DNA of 64,000 bases from Paraburkholderia fungorum (GCF_900099835.1 NZ_FNKP01000001.1:1550001-1614000), one strand, 5' to 3'. Shown: positions 36,836-46,515, counted from the stretch's first letter. Numbers and translations: made by a program. Notes: generated by a model from the letters alone, not told the origin.

Positions 36836-37165
36836 ATACGGATTCCTCACAAATTGGATTGGATGGAGGCCGAGGCGCGAAGCGAAGAATGGCATTCGTG
36901 GATCGGTTGATGAGAAGGATAGTCAAACCGCTTTAGCGGATTCGCCGTGTGTGCATGAAAAGAAATTTATCTGTTACAGCGTCGAAGAACCGGTAAGCAG
37001 GGCACTTCGCAAGACCATGTCATCAACATAAAAAACGTTTCATGAAACGGGTGGTTTTGATCACGGGTGTGTCATCGCGTCTATCTAAATTGCGGCTACC
37101 CGCACGGTTTGCGGGATCGGTCCGTGGATGCGCGGATCGGCGCCTTCTTTTACCCGGAATCAAAC
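36836..37165. other. Divergent region between the small secreted protein and the second porin
   Basis: 330 bp that must carry promoters for both directions. An open frame extends into it from the porin (from 37067) but lacks a signal peptide there, so it is not counted as coding. No operator was recognised. Confidence 0.4.
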
Positions 37166-38347
37166 ATGAAAAAAGCATTGGCAACCACACTCGTCGCGTT
37201 GGCTGGCACTGTCGCTGCGACGGCGCATGCACAAAGCAGCGTGACGCTCTACGGCACGCTCGATACCGGTCTCGACTACGTTAGCAATCAGAAGACGGCC
37301 TCGGGTGCGGGCAAGAGCAACTGGATGATGGAAAGCGGCAATCTGAGCACCAACCGCTGGGGGCTGCGCGGTAACGAAGATCTGGGCGGCGGTCTGAGCG
37401 CGGTGTTCGATCTGGAGAACGGCTTCAATATCGACAACGGCAAGATCTCCAATGGCGGCGATCTGTTCGGCCGTCAGGCGTGGGTCGGCCTCGCCAGCAA
37501 GCAATGGGGCACGGTGACGATGGGTCGCCAGTATGATTTCCTCGTCGATTTCGTCGCGCCGCTGTCGGCAACCGGCTCGGGTTTCGGCGGCAACATCGCG
37601 GATCATCCGTTCGATAACGACAATCTGAACAACGATCTGCGGATGAACAATTCGCTGAAATTCCGCAGCGCGACCTACGACGGTCTCACGGTCGGCGCCG
37701 CGTATGCGTTCAGCAATGCAGCGGGCGGCTTCAGCAACAACAACGCGTATAGCCTCGGCGCGCAATGGGCCGGCGGTCCGTTCAACCTGGCGGTCGCGTA
37801 CCTGCAGATCAATCAGCCGGGCGGGGTCAACACGCCGACCAACACGAGCGGTGCCGTGAGTAGCAGCGATGGCGATGCCACCTTCACCGGCGCACGCCAG
37901 CGCATTCTCGGCGCGGCAGGGCGTTATACGTTCGGCAAGGCGACGGTGGGCCTCGTCTTCACGCGTACGATTCTCAACGACCCGAGCCAGATCACGCAGG
38001 GCGGTTCGTATTCGACACTCAATGGCGATCTGCTGACCTTCAACAACTACGAACTCAATGCACGTTATGCGTTGACGCCAGCGTTGTCGCTGGGTGGTTC
38101 GTACACGTTCACCGACGGCCATTTCAGCGACGACGGCAAGAGCGTTGCGCCGAAATGGAATCAGTTCATGCTGCAGGCGGACTATGCGTTGTCGCGCCGT
38201 ACCGATGTGTATCTGGAAGGCGTGTATCAGCATGTGTCGGGCGCGGACGGCGTCTCGGTGTTGGGTAACGCGTCGATCTATTCGCTGGCGGCTTCGTCGA
38301 ACAATCGGCAGGCGGTGGTGGCGCTGGGCATGCGGCACCGTTTCTGA
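37166..38347 (+). CDS. Gram-negative general porin, second copy
   Basis: 393 residues from ATG 37166, chosen because it gives a proper signal peptide (MKKALATTLVALAGTVAATA, cleavage AHA-QSS) and has GGAA upstream. The barrel begins SSVTLYGTLDTGLDY and ends GMRHRF. WGLRGNEDLGGGLSAVFDLENGF (quoted in part as WGLRGNEDLGGGL) is the family signature. It is a paralogue of the porin at 35184 with differing loops, for example an added Asn/Thr/Gly/Ser-rich loop around residues 215-235. A strong terminator follows. Confidence 0.95.
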   Translation: MKKALATTLVALAGTVAATAHAQSSVTLYGTLDTGLDYVSNQKTASGAGKSNWMMESGNLSTNRWGLRGNEDLGGGLSAVFDLENGFNIDNGKISNGGDLFGRQAWVGLASKQWGTVTMGRQYDFLVDFVAPLSATGSGFGGNIADHPFDNDNLNNDLRMNNSLKFRSATYDGLTVGAAYAFSNAAGGFSNNNAYSLGAQWAGGPFNLAVAYLQINQPGGVNTPTNTSGAVSSSDGDATFTGARQRILGAAGRYTFGKATVGLVFTRTILNDPSQITQGGSYSTLNGDLLTFNNYELNARYALTPALSLGGSYTFTDGHFSDDGKSVAPKWNQFMLQADYALSRRTDVYLEGVYQHVSGADGVSVLGNASIYSLAASSNNRQAVVALGMRHRF

Positions 38348-38387
38348 TTTATCTGTATGCGGAAGGGCGCTGGAAAACGCGCCCGAA

Positions 38388-38422
38388 AAAAAGTCGCCGG
38401 GGATAAACCGGCGACTTTTTTT
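38388..38422. terminator. Rho-independent terminator after the second porin
   Basis: A perfect 13-bp stem, AAAAAGTCGCCGG (38388-38400) with CCGGCGACTTTTT (38408-38420), has a 7-nt loop and is followed by further T. The A-run on the left gives a T-run on the minus strand too, so it may also end the leftward RND operon. Confidence 0.93.
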
Positions 38423-38474
38423 GTCTGACTTTCGAATATCGGCAGGCGACTACTCCGCAAAAGCGGCGTGACGA

Positions 38475-39986
38475 TCAACCCGCGTTCGCAAGGCTCTGCG
38501 GCCGTACAACCTGTGCCTGTGCCGCCTGAACATCAGGCGCGGCTTTGGAGCCGTCCGCAGACCAGCCACCACCCAGTGCCTCAATCAACCCCACCGAAGC
38601 CAGCAGACGCCTCGTATTGAGGTTTAACGCGGCAATCTGCGTGTCGAGTTCGGTGGTTTGCGCCGTGACCACGTCGAGATAGCTGACCACGCCGTCGCGG
38701 TAACGCGACATTGACAGCGTCAGCGTGCGTTGCGCGGCAACGAGCGCTTCATTCTGCCGCTGAGCTTCGTCGCCGAGATGGTGCAGTTGCGCGAGGTTGT
38801 CCTCGACCTGCTGGAAGGCGAGCAGTACGGCGGCCTTGTACTTTGCGCCGTTCTCCGCGAGTTTCGCGCGCGCCTGCTGCGTGATTGCGGCACGCCGGCC
38901 GCCGTCGAACAGCGTCATCACGAGACTGGGGCCGACCGACCACATTTCGTTAGGCGCCATCAGCCACGGCGACAGTGTCGTGCTTTGATAACCGCCGTCG
39001 AGGCCGAGCGAGATGTCCGGGAAAAATGCCGCTTTAGCGACGCCGATCTGCGCATTCGCCTGGACAACCCGCCGCTCGGCCGCGGCAATATCGGGGCGTC
39101 GTTGCAGCAACGCAGCGGGCACGCCGGTAGGTAACGATGGCAGATAGGCTTCGCCGGTGACGGCGTCCAGCGAGAAGTTCGATGCGGGCGTGCCGGTCAG
39201 ACTCGCAATGGCGTGCTCGTAAAGCGCGCGACGTGCGGCGATATCGTCGGCGGAGGCGCGCGCGGTGTCGAGCTGCGTCTGCGCGCGCGACACGTCGAGG
39301 TCCGACGCAATGCCGCCCGCGTGACGGCTCAACGTGAGTTTGAGCGCGCGCTGATAGGTGTCGATCGTATCGTTGAGCAGTTGCTGTTGTGCATCGAGTC
39401 CGCGCAGATTGAAGTACGCGTGCGCGAGATTCGCCTGCAGGCTCAGGCGCACGGATTCGAGATCGGCGTCGCTCGCCTGCATCGCCGCACGGCCTGCGGA
39501 CACTTCGTTGCGAACCTTGCCCCACAGGTCGAGGTCGTAGCTGATGCCGACATCGACGGTATTCGCGCCGTACACGGAAGGCTGATCGGTGCCGCGCAAC
39601 GGCCGGTTATCCGATTGCCGCTGACGAATCACCGATGCATCCGCGCCGATGGTCGGGAACAACCCCGAGCGGGCTTGCGACAGATAGCTCGTTGCTTCGT
39701 CGTGACGCGCGATAGCAGCGGCTACGTCGGGGTTCGCCGCTGCCACCTGCACTTCGAGACGATCCAGCACGGGGTCGCGATAGACGGTCCACCATGCGTC
39801 GCGTGGCACGCGGTCGGCGGGGCGCGCGAGTTGCCACGCTCCGCCTTCCTTGAACGTGGTGGGAATACTTGTAGGCGGTACGTGATAGGTCGGCGCAAAC
39901 GAGCAGCCACTCATTAACGCAGCAACCGCTAGTGCGATACCTAAGCGGCGCACGTTGCGCGTTTTGAGCGCGTTGCGTTTAGCCAT
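38475..39986 (-). CDS. Outer-membrane factor lipoprotein of an RND pump (NodT family)
   Basis: 503 residues. A lipoprotein signal with lipobox LMSGC is followed by SFAPTYHVPP, the standard NodT/OprM opening, and then PRDAWWTVYRDPVLDRLEVQVAAAN. Two outer-membrane-factor repeats of long helices follow, with PSLPTGVPAALLQRRPDIAAAERRV (in part) between them. It forms the trimeric TolC-like exit duct. It overlaps the end of the adaptor gene by 8 bp, completing the tripartite pump. Confidence 0.94.
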   Translation of the reverse strand: MAKRNALKTRNVRRLGIALAVAALMSGCSFAPTYHVPPTSIPTTFKEGGAWQLARPADRVPRDAWWTVYRDPVLDRLEVQVAAANPDVAAAIARHDEATSYLSQARSGLFPTIGADASVIRQRQSDNRPLRGTDQPSVYGANTVDVGISYDLDLWGKVRNEVSAGRAAMQASDADLESVRLSLQANLAHAYFNLRGLDAQQQLLNDTIDTYQRALKLTLSRHAGGIASDLDVSRAQTQLDTARASADDIAARRALYEHAIASLTGTPASNFSLDAVTGEAYLPSLPTGVPAALLQRRPDIAAAERRVVQANAQIGVAKAAFFPDISLGLDGGYQSTTLSPWLMAPNEMWSVGPSLVMTLFDGGRRAAITQQARAKLAENGAKYKAAVLLAFQQVEDNLAQLHHLGDEAQRQNEALVAAQRTLTLSMSRYRDGVVSYLDVVTAQTTELDTQIAALNLNTRRLLASVGLIEALGGGWSADGSKAAPDVQAAQAQVVRPQSLANAG

Positions 39987-41202
39987 GAGCGCTCTCCGCA
40001 GGGCGGCGTCCCGCTAACGAAGTATTGGATGTCGCGGCGGTGCTGGTTGCATTGCCTTGCAGGCGGACTTCGTCGCCGGAGGAAAGCGAGTCGGGCGGAT
40101 TGTCGATCACGCGATCCGTTGCGTTCAGGCCCGATGCGATCTCGACATGTGTGCCGAGATCCGTCGCGATCGATACCGGCTTGAGCACCGCGCGATTGTC
40201 GTTGCCGACCACCGCGACCTGCAAACCGTCTTGCCGGAAAATCAGCGAACTCGCGGGAATCGACAACGAATGCGAGTTGGTCGGCAACGCGAAATGCACC
40301 TCGGTGTATTCGCCCGGAATCAGCAGGCCGTCGTGATTGTCGACGGCGAGTTGAACCAGCAAGGTGCCGGAAGACGGCGTGATCGCATCGTCCGTATCGA
40401 CGAGTTTGGCGTTGAACTTCATGCCGGGCCGCTCGGGCACGGTGAGGGTCGCGTTCATGCCGGGCTGGATTGCGGCCGCTTCGTCCTGCGGCACGCTGAC
40501 GTACACGCGCAACTGATGCGCGTCCGACACCGAGAACAACTCTGGCCCGTTACCGCCGCCTGCGTTGATCAGCGCGCCGATATCCGTGGTGCGGGCCGTG
40601 ACGACGCCATCGAATGGCGCGGTAATACGCTTGAACGATTCGAGCGCTTCAAGGCGCCGCACGTTCGCTTCGGCTGCGTCGACGGTCGCCTGCTTCGCGA
40701 CCAGATCGCTGGTCTTTTCGTCGGCGTCCTGTTGCGAGACCGAATCCTGCTGCAACATTTTGGTCCAGCGTTGCGCGGTGGACGCCGCGAGTTTTTCATT
40801 CGCCTGCGCATTCTGCAAATCGGCGCGAGCCTGTTGCAATTGCTGGTCCAGATCGGGCGTATCGATCACGCCGAGCAACTGCCCGGCTTTGACATGCGCG
40901 CCGATATCCGCGTACCACGCATGCAGATAGCCCGACACGCGTGCATAGATCGGCGCATTGACGAACGCGGACAGATGACCCGGCAGCACCAGCGACTGCG
41001 CGTCGAGGTCGTGCTTCGGCGTATAGGCGACCACGGTCGGAATGGCCTGTTGCGCGGACCAGGTGGTCAATTCCTGCTTTGCGTGCACGCGGCTGGCAAT
41101 GCCGCTCGCCACGATACCCGCTGCCGCCAGCAGCGCAATCAGGCCGATGAGCTTCAGATGACGCAGCCGCTTCGGCGAATTGATCTCGATCTCAGTGGAC
41201 AT
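39979..41202 (-). CDS. RND membrane-fusion (periplasmic adaptor) protein
   Basis: 407 residues. One N-terminal membrane segment is followed by the lipoyl half VNAPIYARVSGYLHAWYADIG and a coiled-coil hairpin (about residues 110-185, QQLQQARADLQNAQANEKLA in part). The second lipoyl half is ITAPFDGVVTARTTDIGALI, and beta-barrel and membrane-proximal domains follow. HlyD/AcrA family. GGAG precedes the start, and the gene overlaps the permease end by 11 bp. Confidence 0.94.
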   Translation of the reverse strand: MSTEIEINSPKRLRHLKLIGLIALLAAAGIVASGIASRVHAKQELTTWSAQQAIPTVVAYTPKHDLDAQSLVLPGHLSAFVNAPIYARVSGYLHAWYADIGAHVKAGQLLGVIDTPDLDQQLQQARADLQNAQANEKLAASTAQRWTKMLQQDSVSQQDADEKTSDLVAKQATVDAAEANVRRLEALESFKRITAPFDGVVTARTTDIGALINAGGGNGPELFSVSDAHQLRVYVSVPQDEAAAIQPGMNATLTVPERPGMKFNAKLVDTDDAITPSSGTLLVQLAVDNHDGLLIPGEYTEVHFALPTNSHSLSIPASSLIFRQDGLQVAVVGNDNRAVLKPVSIATDLGTHVEIASGLNATDRVIDNPPDSLSSGDEVRLQGNATSTAATSNTSLAGRRPAESAHG

Positions 41203-44200
41203 GTTGGACTCCGGGTTCGGATGATGAAGGTTCGTCAGAAGGGGCGTGCGCGTCGTGTGCGCCGTCGCGTGATGGAGGATGATCCGCTGCGTCGCGCCGG
41301 TGCACGATGCTGAACACGACCGGCACGAACAGCAGCGTCGCGAAGGTCGCGCAAATCAGGCCGCCGATCACCGCACGTCCGAGCGGCGCGTTCTGCTCGC
41401 CGCCGTCGCCGAGACCGAGCGCCATCGGCGCCATGCCGATGATCATCGCGAGCGCGGTCATCAACACCGGGCGAAAGCGTGTGAAACCCGCTTCCATGGC
41501 AGCGACCAGCGCGTTGCCCGTCACGGCGAGTCGTTCACGCGCGAAGCTCACCACGAGAATGCTGTTCGCGGTCGCAACGCCCATGCAGAGAATCGCGCCG
41601 GTCAACGCGGGCACCGATAGCGGCGTGTGCGTGGTGAACAGCATCCACACGATGCCCGCCAATGCCGCAGGCAACGCGGTGACGATCACGAACGCGTCGC
41701 TCCACGAATGGAAGTTCACGACGATCAGCAGGAAGATCAGCAGAATCGCGCCGACCAGTCCCAGCGAGAGACCGAGGAACGCACTGTTCATCGTCTGTAC
41801 CTGGCCGCGTAGTGTCACGATCGATCCCTTCGGCAGGTCTTTTGCAGTGTCGTGCACGATGCTCTGGATTTTCGCGGACACCGCGCCGAGGTCCTGGCCC
41901 TGAGTCGTTGCGAACACGTCGTAGAGCGGTTCGATGTTGTAGTGCGAGACCACCGCATTGCCCACGCCGCGCTTGATCGTTGCAATGCCGCCGAGAATTT
42001 GCGCCTGACCGTTCTTGCCGGTCACGGGCAGATTGCTCAGATTCGATAGCGACGTCATCCGGTATTGCGGCGTTTGCGCGACGATCGGATACGACACGCC
42101 GTTCTTCGGATTGAGCCAGTAAGTGGGCGACACCTGGCTCGTGCCGGACAGGCTCGCCACCACCGAGTTGGTCACGTCCTGTTCGGTGATGCCGAGTTGA
42201 TCGGCGCGCGAGCGGTCCACCGACACCGTGAATTGCGGGTATGTCGCCGCCTGCTGCATGCGCGTGTCGGCAATACCGGGGATCATCCGCATGCGGCGCA
42301 GCAGTTCATTCGCGTACCGATGATTCGCCGCCTGGTTCGGCCCTGCCACCTGCAAATCGATTGGCGCAGGCGCGCCGAAGTTCAGAATCTGGCTGACGAT
42401 ATCGGCGGGCAGGAACGCGAACGTCGTGCCCGGAAACTGACGCGGCAGGCTCTCACGCAGCTTGCGCACGAATCCCGCGGTCGGCTGATGATCTTCGTTC
42501 AGCGAGATCAGGATATCGCCGTCCTGCGGTCCGATCGTGCCGCTGTTGTTATACGTCAGGTTGATACCGCTATTCGGCAAGCCGATGTTGTCGACGATGC
42601 TGCGCAACTCGTCCGGCGGAATCGCGCGGCGCACCGCGTTTTCGATCCGGTCGAACTGGTCGGCGGTGTCTTCGACCCGCGTGCCGATCGGCGCACGGAC
42701 GTGAATCGCGATTTCGCCGGAATCGATATCCGGGAAGAAATTGCGGCCGAGCCACGGCGCGAGCAGGAACGAAGCAGCGACAACGATGAGAAAGCCCGCA
42801 ACGAAACGCTTGCGATGCGTCAGCGCGAGGCCGAGCACAATCCGGTAGACGGCGCGCACGCGTTCGAAGCGACGCTCGAATGCGCGCTGAAAGCGGACCA
42901 GCGGATTGCGCGAGGGAGCAGCATGCGAATGGCCGCCGTGCGGGTCCATCACTGCAGCCAGTTCGCCGGATGCGTGACCGCCCGATGCATGCGGACGCAG
43001 CAGGTATTGCGCCATCATCGGCACAAAAGTACGCGACAGAATGAACGATGCGATCATCGCGAAGATCACCGCTTCGGCCATCGGCACGAACAGGAAGCGC
43101 GCGATGCCGTCGAGCAGCAGCATCGGTACGAACACGATACAGATGCACAGCAGCGACACGAACGCGGGCCCGACGATCTGCGCGGCGCCTTCCAGAATCG
43201 CGCTCCTGACGTCCTTGCCCTGTTCGAGATGCCAGTTGATGTTCTCGATCGTGACGGTGGCGTCGTCCACCAGAATCCCCACCGCGAGCGCGAGGCCGCC
43301 GAGCGTCATCACGTTGAGCGTTTCGCCCATCGCCGCGAGTCCGGCAATCGCGGCGAGCACGGCGAGGGGAATCGACGCGGCGATGATCAGCGTGGAGCGC
43401 CAGCTTCCGAGGAACAGCAGAATCATCAGCGAGGTGAGGGCGGCCGCGATAATGCCCTCGCGCGCCACGCCGCTGACGGCGCCTTTCACGAAGGTCGACT
43501 GGTCGCCCATCGTGACCAGTTTGAGTCCGGGTGGCAACGTCGCTTCGATACGCGGCAATTGCGCTTTCACGCCCGAGATGATGTCGAGCGTCGACGCCGA
43601 GCCGTTCTTCAGAATGCTCATCAGCACCGCACGATGACCGTCCACGCGAACCACGTTGCCTTGTGGCGGATAGCCGTCGCGCACATGCGCGACATCGCGG
43701 ATATAGATGGTCGCGCCGTCCACTGTTTTGATCGGCAGCGCATTCAGTTCATCGAGTGCGAGCGGACTGTTGTTCAGCTTGATGTTGTATTCGAAGCGGC
43801 CGATCTTCTCCGTACCCGCTGGAATGATCTGGTTCTGCTGCGCGAGCGCGGTGGCGACATCGTTCGCCGAGAGCTTTTTCGCCTGCAATGCCTGCGGGTC
43901 GAGATCGATCTGCACTTCGCGCGTCTTGCCGCCATACGGTGTCGGAATGGCGACGCCGGGCACGCTAAGCAATTGCGGACGAATGAAGTTGGCCGCGTAG
44001 TCGGCGAGCTTCTGTTCGTCGAGCGTGTTGCTGGTGAGGGCGAGTTGCAGCACCGGCACCGTCGACGCGTTGTAGTTCAGGATCTGTGGCGGCGTCGTGC
44101 CGGGCGGCATCTGCTTGAGCACGGTCTGCGAAACGGAGGTGACCTGTGCGGTAGCGGTGCGAATGTCGACGGTCGGCTGAAAGAAGATCTTGACGATGCC

Positions 44201-44470
44201 GTAGCCGCGAAACGATTGCGACTCGATATGCGCGACGTCGTTCACGGTCGTGCCGAGCGTGCGTTCATAGTAAGTGACGATGCGCCCGGACATATCGTCC
44301 GGTTGCAGACCCGCGTAATTCCACACCACGCTGATCACGGGGATGCGAATGTCGGGAAAGATATCCGTTGGCGTGCGCAACGCGGCAAGCGGGCCGATCA
44401 GCAGGATCAGCATCGCAAGCACGATGAACGTGTAGGGCCGGGTCAAAGCTAACCGGACTATTTTTAACAT
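41192..44470 (-). CDS. RND efflux permease with His-rich segments
   Basis: 1092 residues with the standard RND architecture of two six-helix halves and two periplasmic loops. The helix 4 acid pair is in GILVDDATVTIENINWHLE. The sequence resembles the efflux permeases that pair with NodT-type factors in Burkholderia. A cytoplasmic loop between the halves is His-rich (MDPHGGHSHAAPS), and the C-terminal tail after helix 12 has repeated His (for example HDAHAP and a final VQHVH). This may bind metal, but it is not a CzcA-type pump by overall sequence. It is the first gene of the permease-adaptor-duct operon; the substrate is unknown. Confidence 0.93.
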   Translation of the reverse strand: MLKIVRLALTRPYTFIVLAMLILLIGPLAALRTPTDIFPDIRIPVISVVWNYAGLQPDDMSGRIVTYYERTLGTTVNDVAHIESQSFRGYGIVKIFFQPTVDIRTATAQVTSVSQTVLKQMPPGTTPPQILNYNASTVPVLQLALTSNTLDEQKLADYAANFIRPQLLSVPGVAIPTPYGGKTREVQIDLDPQALQAKKLSANDVATALAQQNQIIPAGTEKIGRFEYNIKLNNSPLALDELNALPIKTVDGATIYIRDVAHVRDGYPPQGNVVRVDGHRAVLMSILKNGSASTLDIISGVKAQLPRIEATLPPGLKLVTMGDQSTFVKGAVSGVAREGIIAAALTSLMILLFLGSWRSTLIIAASIPLAVLAAIAGLAAMGETLNVMTLGGLALAVGILVDDATVTIENINWHLEQGKDVRSAILEGAAQIVGPAFVSLLCICIVFVPMLLLDGIARFLFVPMAEAVIFAMIASFILSRTFVPMMAQYLLRPHASGGHASGELAAVMDPHGGHSHAAPSRNPLVRFQRAFERRFERVRAVYRIVLGLALTHRKRFVAGFLIVVAASFLLAPWLGRNFFPDIDSGEIAIHVRAPIGTRVEDTADQFDRIENAVRRAIPPDELRSIVDNIGLPNSGINLTYNNSGTIGPQDGDILISLNEDHQPTAGFVRKLRESLPRQFPGTTFAFLPADIVSQILNFGAPAPIDLQVAGPNQAANHRYANELLRRMRMIPGIADTRMQQAATYPQFTVSVDRSRADQLGITEQDVTNSVVASLSGTSQVSPTYWLNPKNGVSYPIVAQTPQYRMTSLSNLSNLPVTGKNGQAQILGGIATIKRGVGNAVVSHYNIEPLYDVFATTQGQDLGAVSAKIQSIVHDTAKDLPKGSIVTLRGQVQTMNSAFLGLSLGLVGAILLIFLLIVVNFHSWSDAFVIVTALPAALAGIVWMLFTTHTPLSVPALTGAILCMGVATANSILVVSFARERLAVTGNALVAAMEAGFTRFRPVLMTALAMIIGMAPMALGLGDGGEQNAPLGRAVIGGLICATFATLLFVPVVFSIVHRRDAADHPPSRDGAHDAHAPSDEPSSSEPGVQHVH

Positions 44471-44674
44471 CGAAGGCTGCTCCGTTCAGAGGCGCGATTG
44501 AATCTGCGCGGGCGTGTGGCGATTGGGGCTAACGCGCATTGGCGCGACCCGGTAACGGCATTCTGGGGAGCGGGTCCTAACAGGTGCGGACAAAACAAAT
44601 GAAACAAGTTTTAGGAACTCGCAATGCGTCGCGCGATTGCATTGAACTGTCTGCTGCGTACGCGAGATGCAGCG

Positions 44675-44702
44675 GCTATAGCGCTGTATCCAGCGCTATA
44701 GC
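44675..44702. terminator. Perfect inverted repeat after the orphan response regulator
   Basis: GCTATAGCGCT (44675-44685) and AGCGCTATAGC (44692-44702) pair perfectly (11 bp, 6-nt loop), 32 bp beyond the regulator stop in its direction. No T-run follows, so it may attenuate rather than end transcription, or act as an operator for the RND operon, which starts about 205 bp further on. Confidence 0.45.
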
Positions 44703-44734
44703 TCGCGTGTCGGGTAGGAGCGTGTGGTGTGCCG

Positions 44735-45409
44735 TTAGCCGAACAGATAGCCTGAGCCGCGAATCGTGCGAATCAGCGGGCGCTCGCCGGGCATCTCGAC
44801 TTTCTTGCGCAAACGGCCTACATGTACGTCGATCAGGTTCGTGCCGGGATCGAAGCGGCAACCCCACACGGCTTCGAAAATCATCGTGCGGGTGAGCACC
44901 TGGCCGGTGTGCCGCATCATGAATTCGAGTACGCGAAATTCAGTGGGTTGAAGATCGAGTTCGCGCTGCCGGTGTGTGACTTTACGCCGCACGAGGTCGA
45001 GTTCGAGCGCGCCGTTGCGCAACGTCGTTTCGGCTTTAGCGTGACGCGGACGGCGCCGCAATAGCACTTCGACGCGGGCGAACATTTCTTCGGAGGAGAA
45101 CGGCTTCGTCAAGTAGTCGTCCCCACCGGCACGCAGTCCCTGAATGCGCTGATCGACATCGGACATCGCGCTCATCACCAGCACCGGCGTTTCCACGCCG
45201 ACGCCGCGCATGGTCGCAACAATGGTGAGTCCGTCGAGGTCGGGCAGCATGCGGTCCAGCGTGACGACGTCGTAGTCGCCCGCCATTGCTTTAGCCATCC
45301 CTTCACGGCCGGTACGCGCCACATCGACGGAGAAACCGCTCGCGCTGAGCGTGCGCACGATGTCGCGCGCGATCAGCTCGTCATCTTCGATCGTCAATAT
45401 CTTGGGCAT
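44735..45409 (-). CDS. OmpR/PhoB-family response regulator without an adjacent kinase
   Basis: 224 residues. The receiver has the acidic pair (MPKILTIEDDE), acceptor Asp in VTLDRMLPDLDG and YLTKPF Lys; the winged helix ends VHVGRLRKKVE and IRGSGYLF. The sequence is very close to the regulator at 32054-32731, including long identical stretches such as LRAGGDDYLTKPF. No histidine kinase is found beside it. Instead it follows a LysR gene by 16 bp and precedes the RND operon by 264 bp on the same strand, so it probably controls that operon. The kinase at 32728 is a candidate partner. Confidence 0.92.
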   Translation of the reverse strand: MPKILTIEDDELIARDIVRTLSASGFSVDVARTGREGMAKAMAGDYDVVTLDRMLPDLDGLTIVATMRGVGVETPVLVMSAMSDVDQRIQGLRAGGDDYLTKPFSSEEMFARVEVLLRRRPRHAKAETTLRNGALELDLVRRKVTHRQRELDLQPTEFRVLEFMMRHTGQVLTRTMIFEAVWGCRFDPGTNLIDVHVGRLRKKVEMPGERPLIRTIRGSGYLFG

Positions 45410-45425
45410 GATGCGCGGGTCCGCG

Positions 45426-46349
45426 TCAGGCGACCGCGCGCAGCGTAACGGGGCGGTCAGGCGCGCGATACTGGCTGACAGCGAAGTCGATAAACGCGCG
45501 CACGCGCATCGACAGATAGTTGCGGCCGGAATACAGAATCGAAATCTGGCGCGGGCCGCCGTTGATCTCGAACTGTTCGAGCACAGGCACGAGTGCGCCG
45601 CGCGCGAGATCGTCGGCGATGATCGGCTTCGGCAGCAACGCGATGCCCATATGGTTGAGCGCAGCGACCCGCACCATCGCGCTGCTGGTCGCGGTGAGCG
45701 CGCTACCGGTATTCACGCGATAGACGCCGTCTGAATCTGCGAATTCCCACGCGCGCGACGTGCCGTCGGATACGGTCAGCAGGCCATGCCGGTTCAACGC
45801 GGCCGGGTCGCGCGGTGCGCCGTGGCGTGCGAGATAAGCGGGGGACGCTACTGTGATTTCGTCGACGCTGGTGAGCGTGCGGCTGACGAGCGACGAATTC
45901 GCGAGACGGCGGTCGTCGGAAAAGCACACGTCGAAACCGCCTTCCACGAGATCGATGTGCGTGTCGAATGTCGTCACGTCGAAATCCACCCGGGGATGCA
46001 ACGTGCGATACGACGCGAGCAGTGCGCCGAGGCCGGACGTCGCGAATGTCATCGGCGTGGCGATGCGCAGCGTGCCTTGCGGATCGCGCGTGGTCTCCAG
46101 CAGGTTCGACTCCATTTCGTCGAGCTTTTCGATGATCGCGCGACAGCCGTTCAGATATTCGCGGCCTACGTCTGTCAACGAAAGACTGCGTGTGGTGCGA
46201 TTCAGCAGGCGCATGTTCAGATGCGCTTCCAGCGTGCCGACGCTGCGCGTGACCGCAGCCGCGGACATACCTAACTGCCTCGCTGCAAGATTGAAGCTGG
46301 CGAGGTCGACTACTCGTGTGAAGACACGCATCGCTTGTAGCTGGTTCAT
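45426..46349 (-). CDS. LysR-family transcriptional regulator
   Basis: 307 residues from ATG 46349, where homology begins (MNQLQAMRVFTRVVDLASFNLAARQLG, in part MNQLQAMRVFTRVVD); a longer frame reaches 46406. The N-terminal winged helix covers about residues 1-60 (FNLAARQLGMSAAAVTRSVG, then RLLNRTTRSLSLT). The effector-binding domain follows at about 90-295. It resembles the DsdC/PA0477-like subgroup often found next to RND pumps. Apparently co-transcribed with the downstream response regulator, it may co-regulate the efflux operon. Confidence 0.9.
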   Translation of the reverse strand: MNQLQAMRVFTRVVDLASFNLAARQLGMSAAAVTRSVGTLEAHLNMRLLNRTTRSLSLTDVGREYLNGCRAIIEKLDEMESNLLETTRDPQGTLRIATPMTFATSGLGALLASYRTLHPRVDFDVTTFDTHIDLVEGGFDVCFSDDRRLANSSLVSRTLTSVDEITVASPAYLARHGAPRDPAALNRHGLLTVSDGTSRAWEFADSDGVYRVNTGSALTATSSAMVRVAALNHMGIALLPKPIIADDLARGALVPVLEQFEINGGPRQISILYSGRNYLSMRVRAFIDFAVSQYRAPDRPVTLRAVA

Positions 46350-46399
46350 GTTGGAACAGTAGAGAAGGGCGATGGATGCATCATCCGCGATCGAAGATA

Positions 46400-46421
46400 A
46401 ATCCACGCAGCTACGTGGATT
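46400..46421. promoter_or_regulatory. Perfect dyad upstream of the LysR gene, candidate operator
   Basis: AATCCACG-N6-CGTGGATT (8-bp arms) lies 51-72 bp before the LysR start. Position and symmetry fit a LysR-type recognition site used for autoregulation. A plus-strand T-run follows at 46427-46432, so a terminator for rightward transcription is the alternative. Confidence 0.5.
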
Positions 46422-46515
46422 AAGTCTTTTTTAATTTTGTGCAATGTTCATGAACTGCACGCGCACGCTGGCAACGTGCCGGTCGTTGAGATCATCGGGA
46501 TGGCTAAACGATGGG

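Noticed and set aside
37067..37165. Longer N-terminus for the second porin
   Set aside because: It would bury the signal peptide; ATG 37166 gives a standard porin precursor.
42065..44452. 795-codon plus-strand open frame opposite the RND permease
   Set aside because: Arg/His/Asp-rich shadow translation without motifs; the minus strand carries an intact RND permease.
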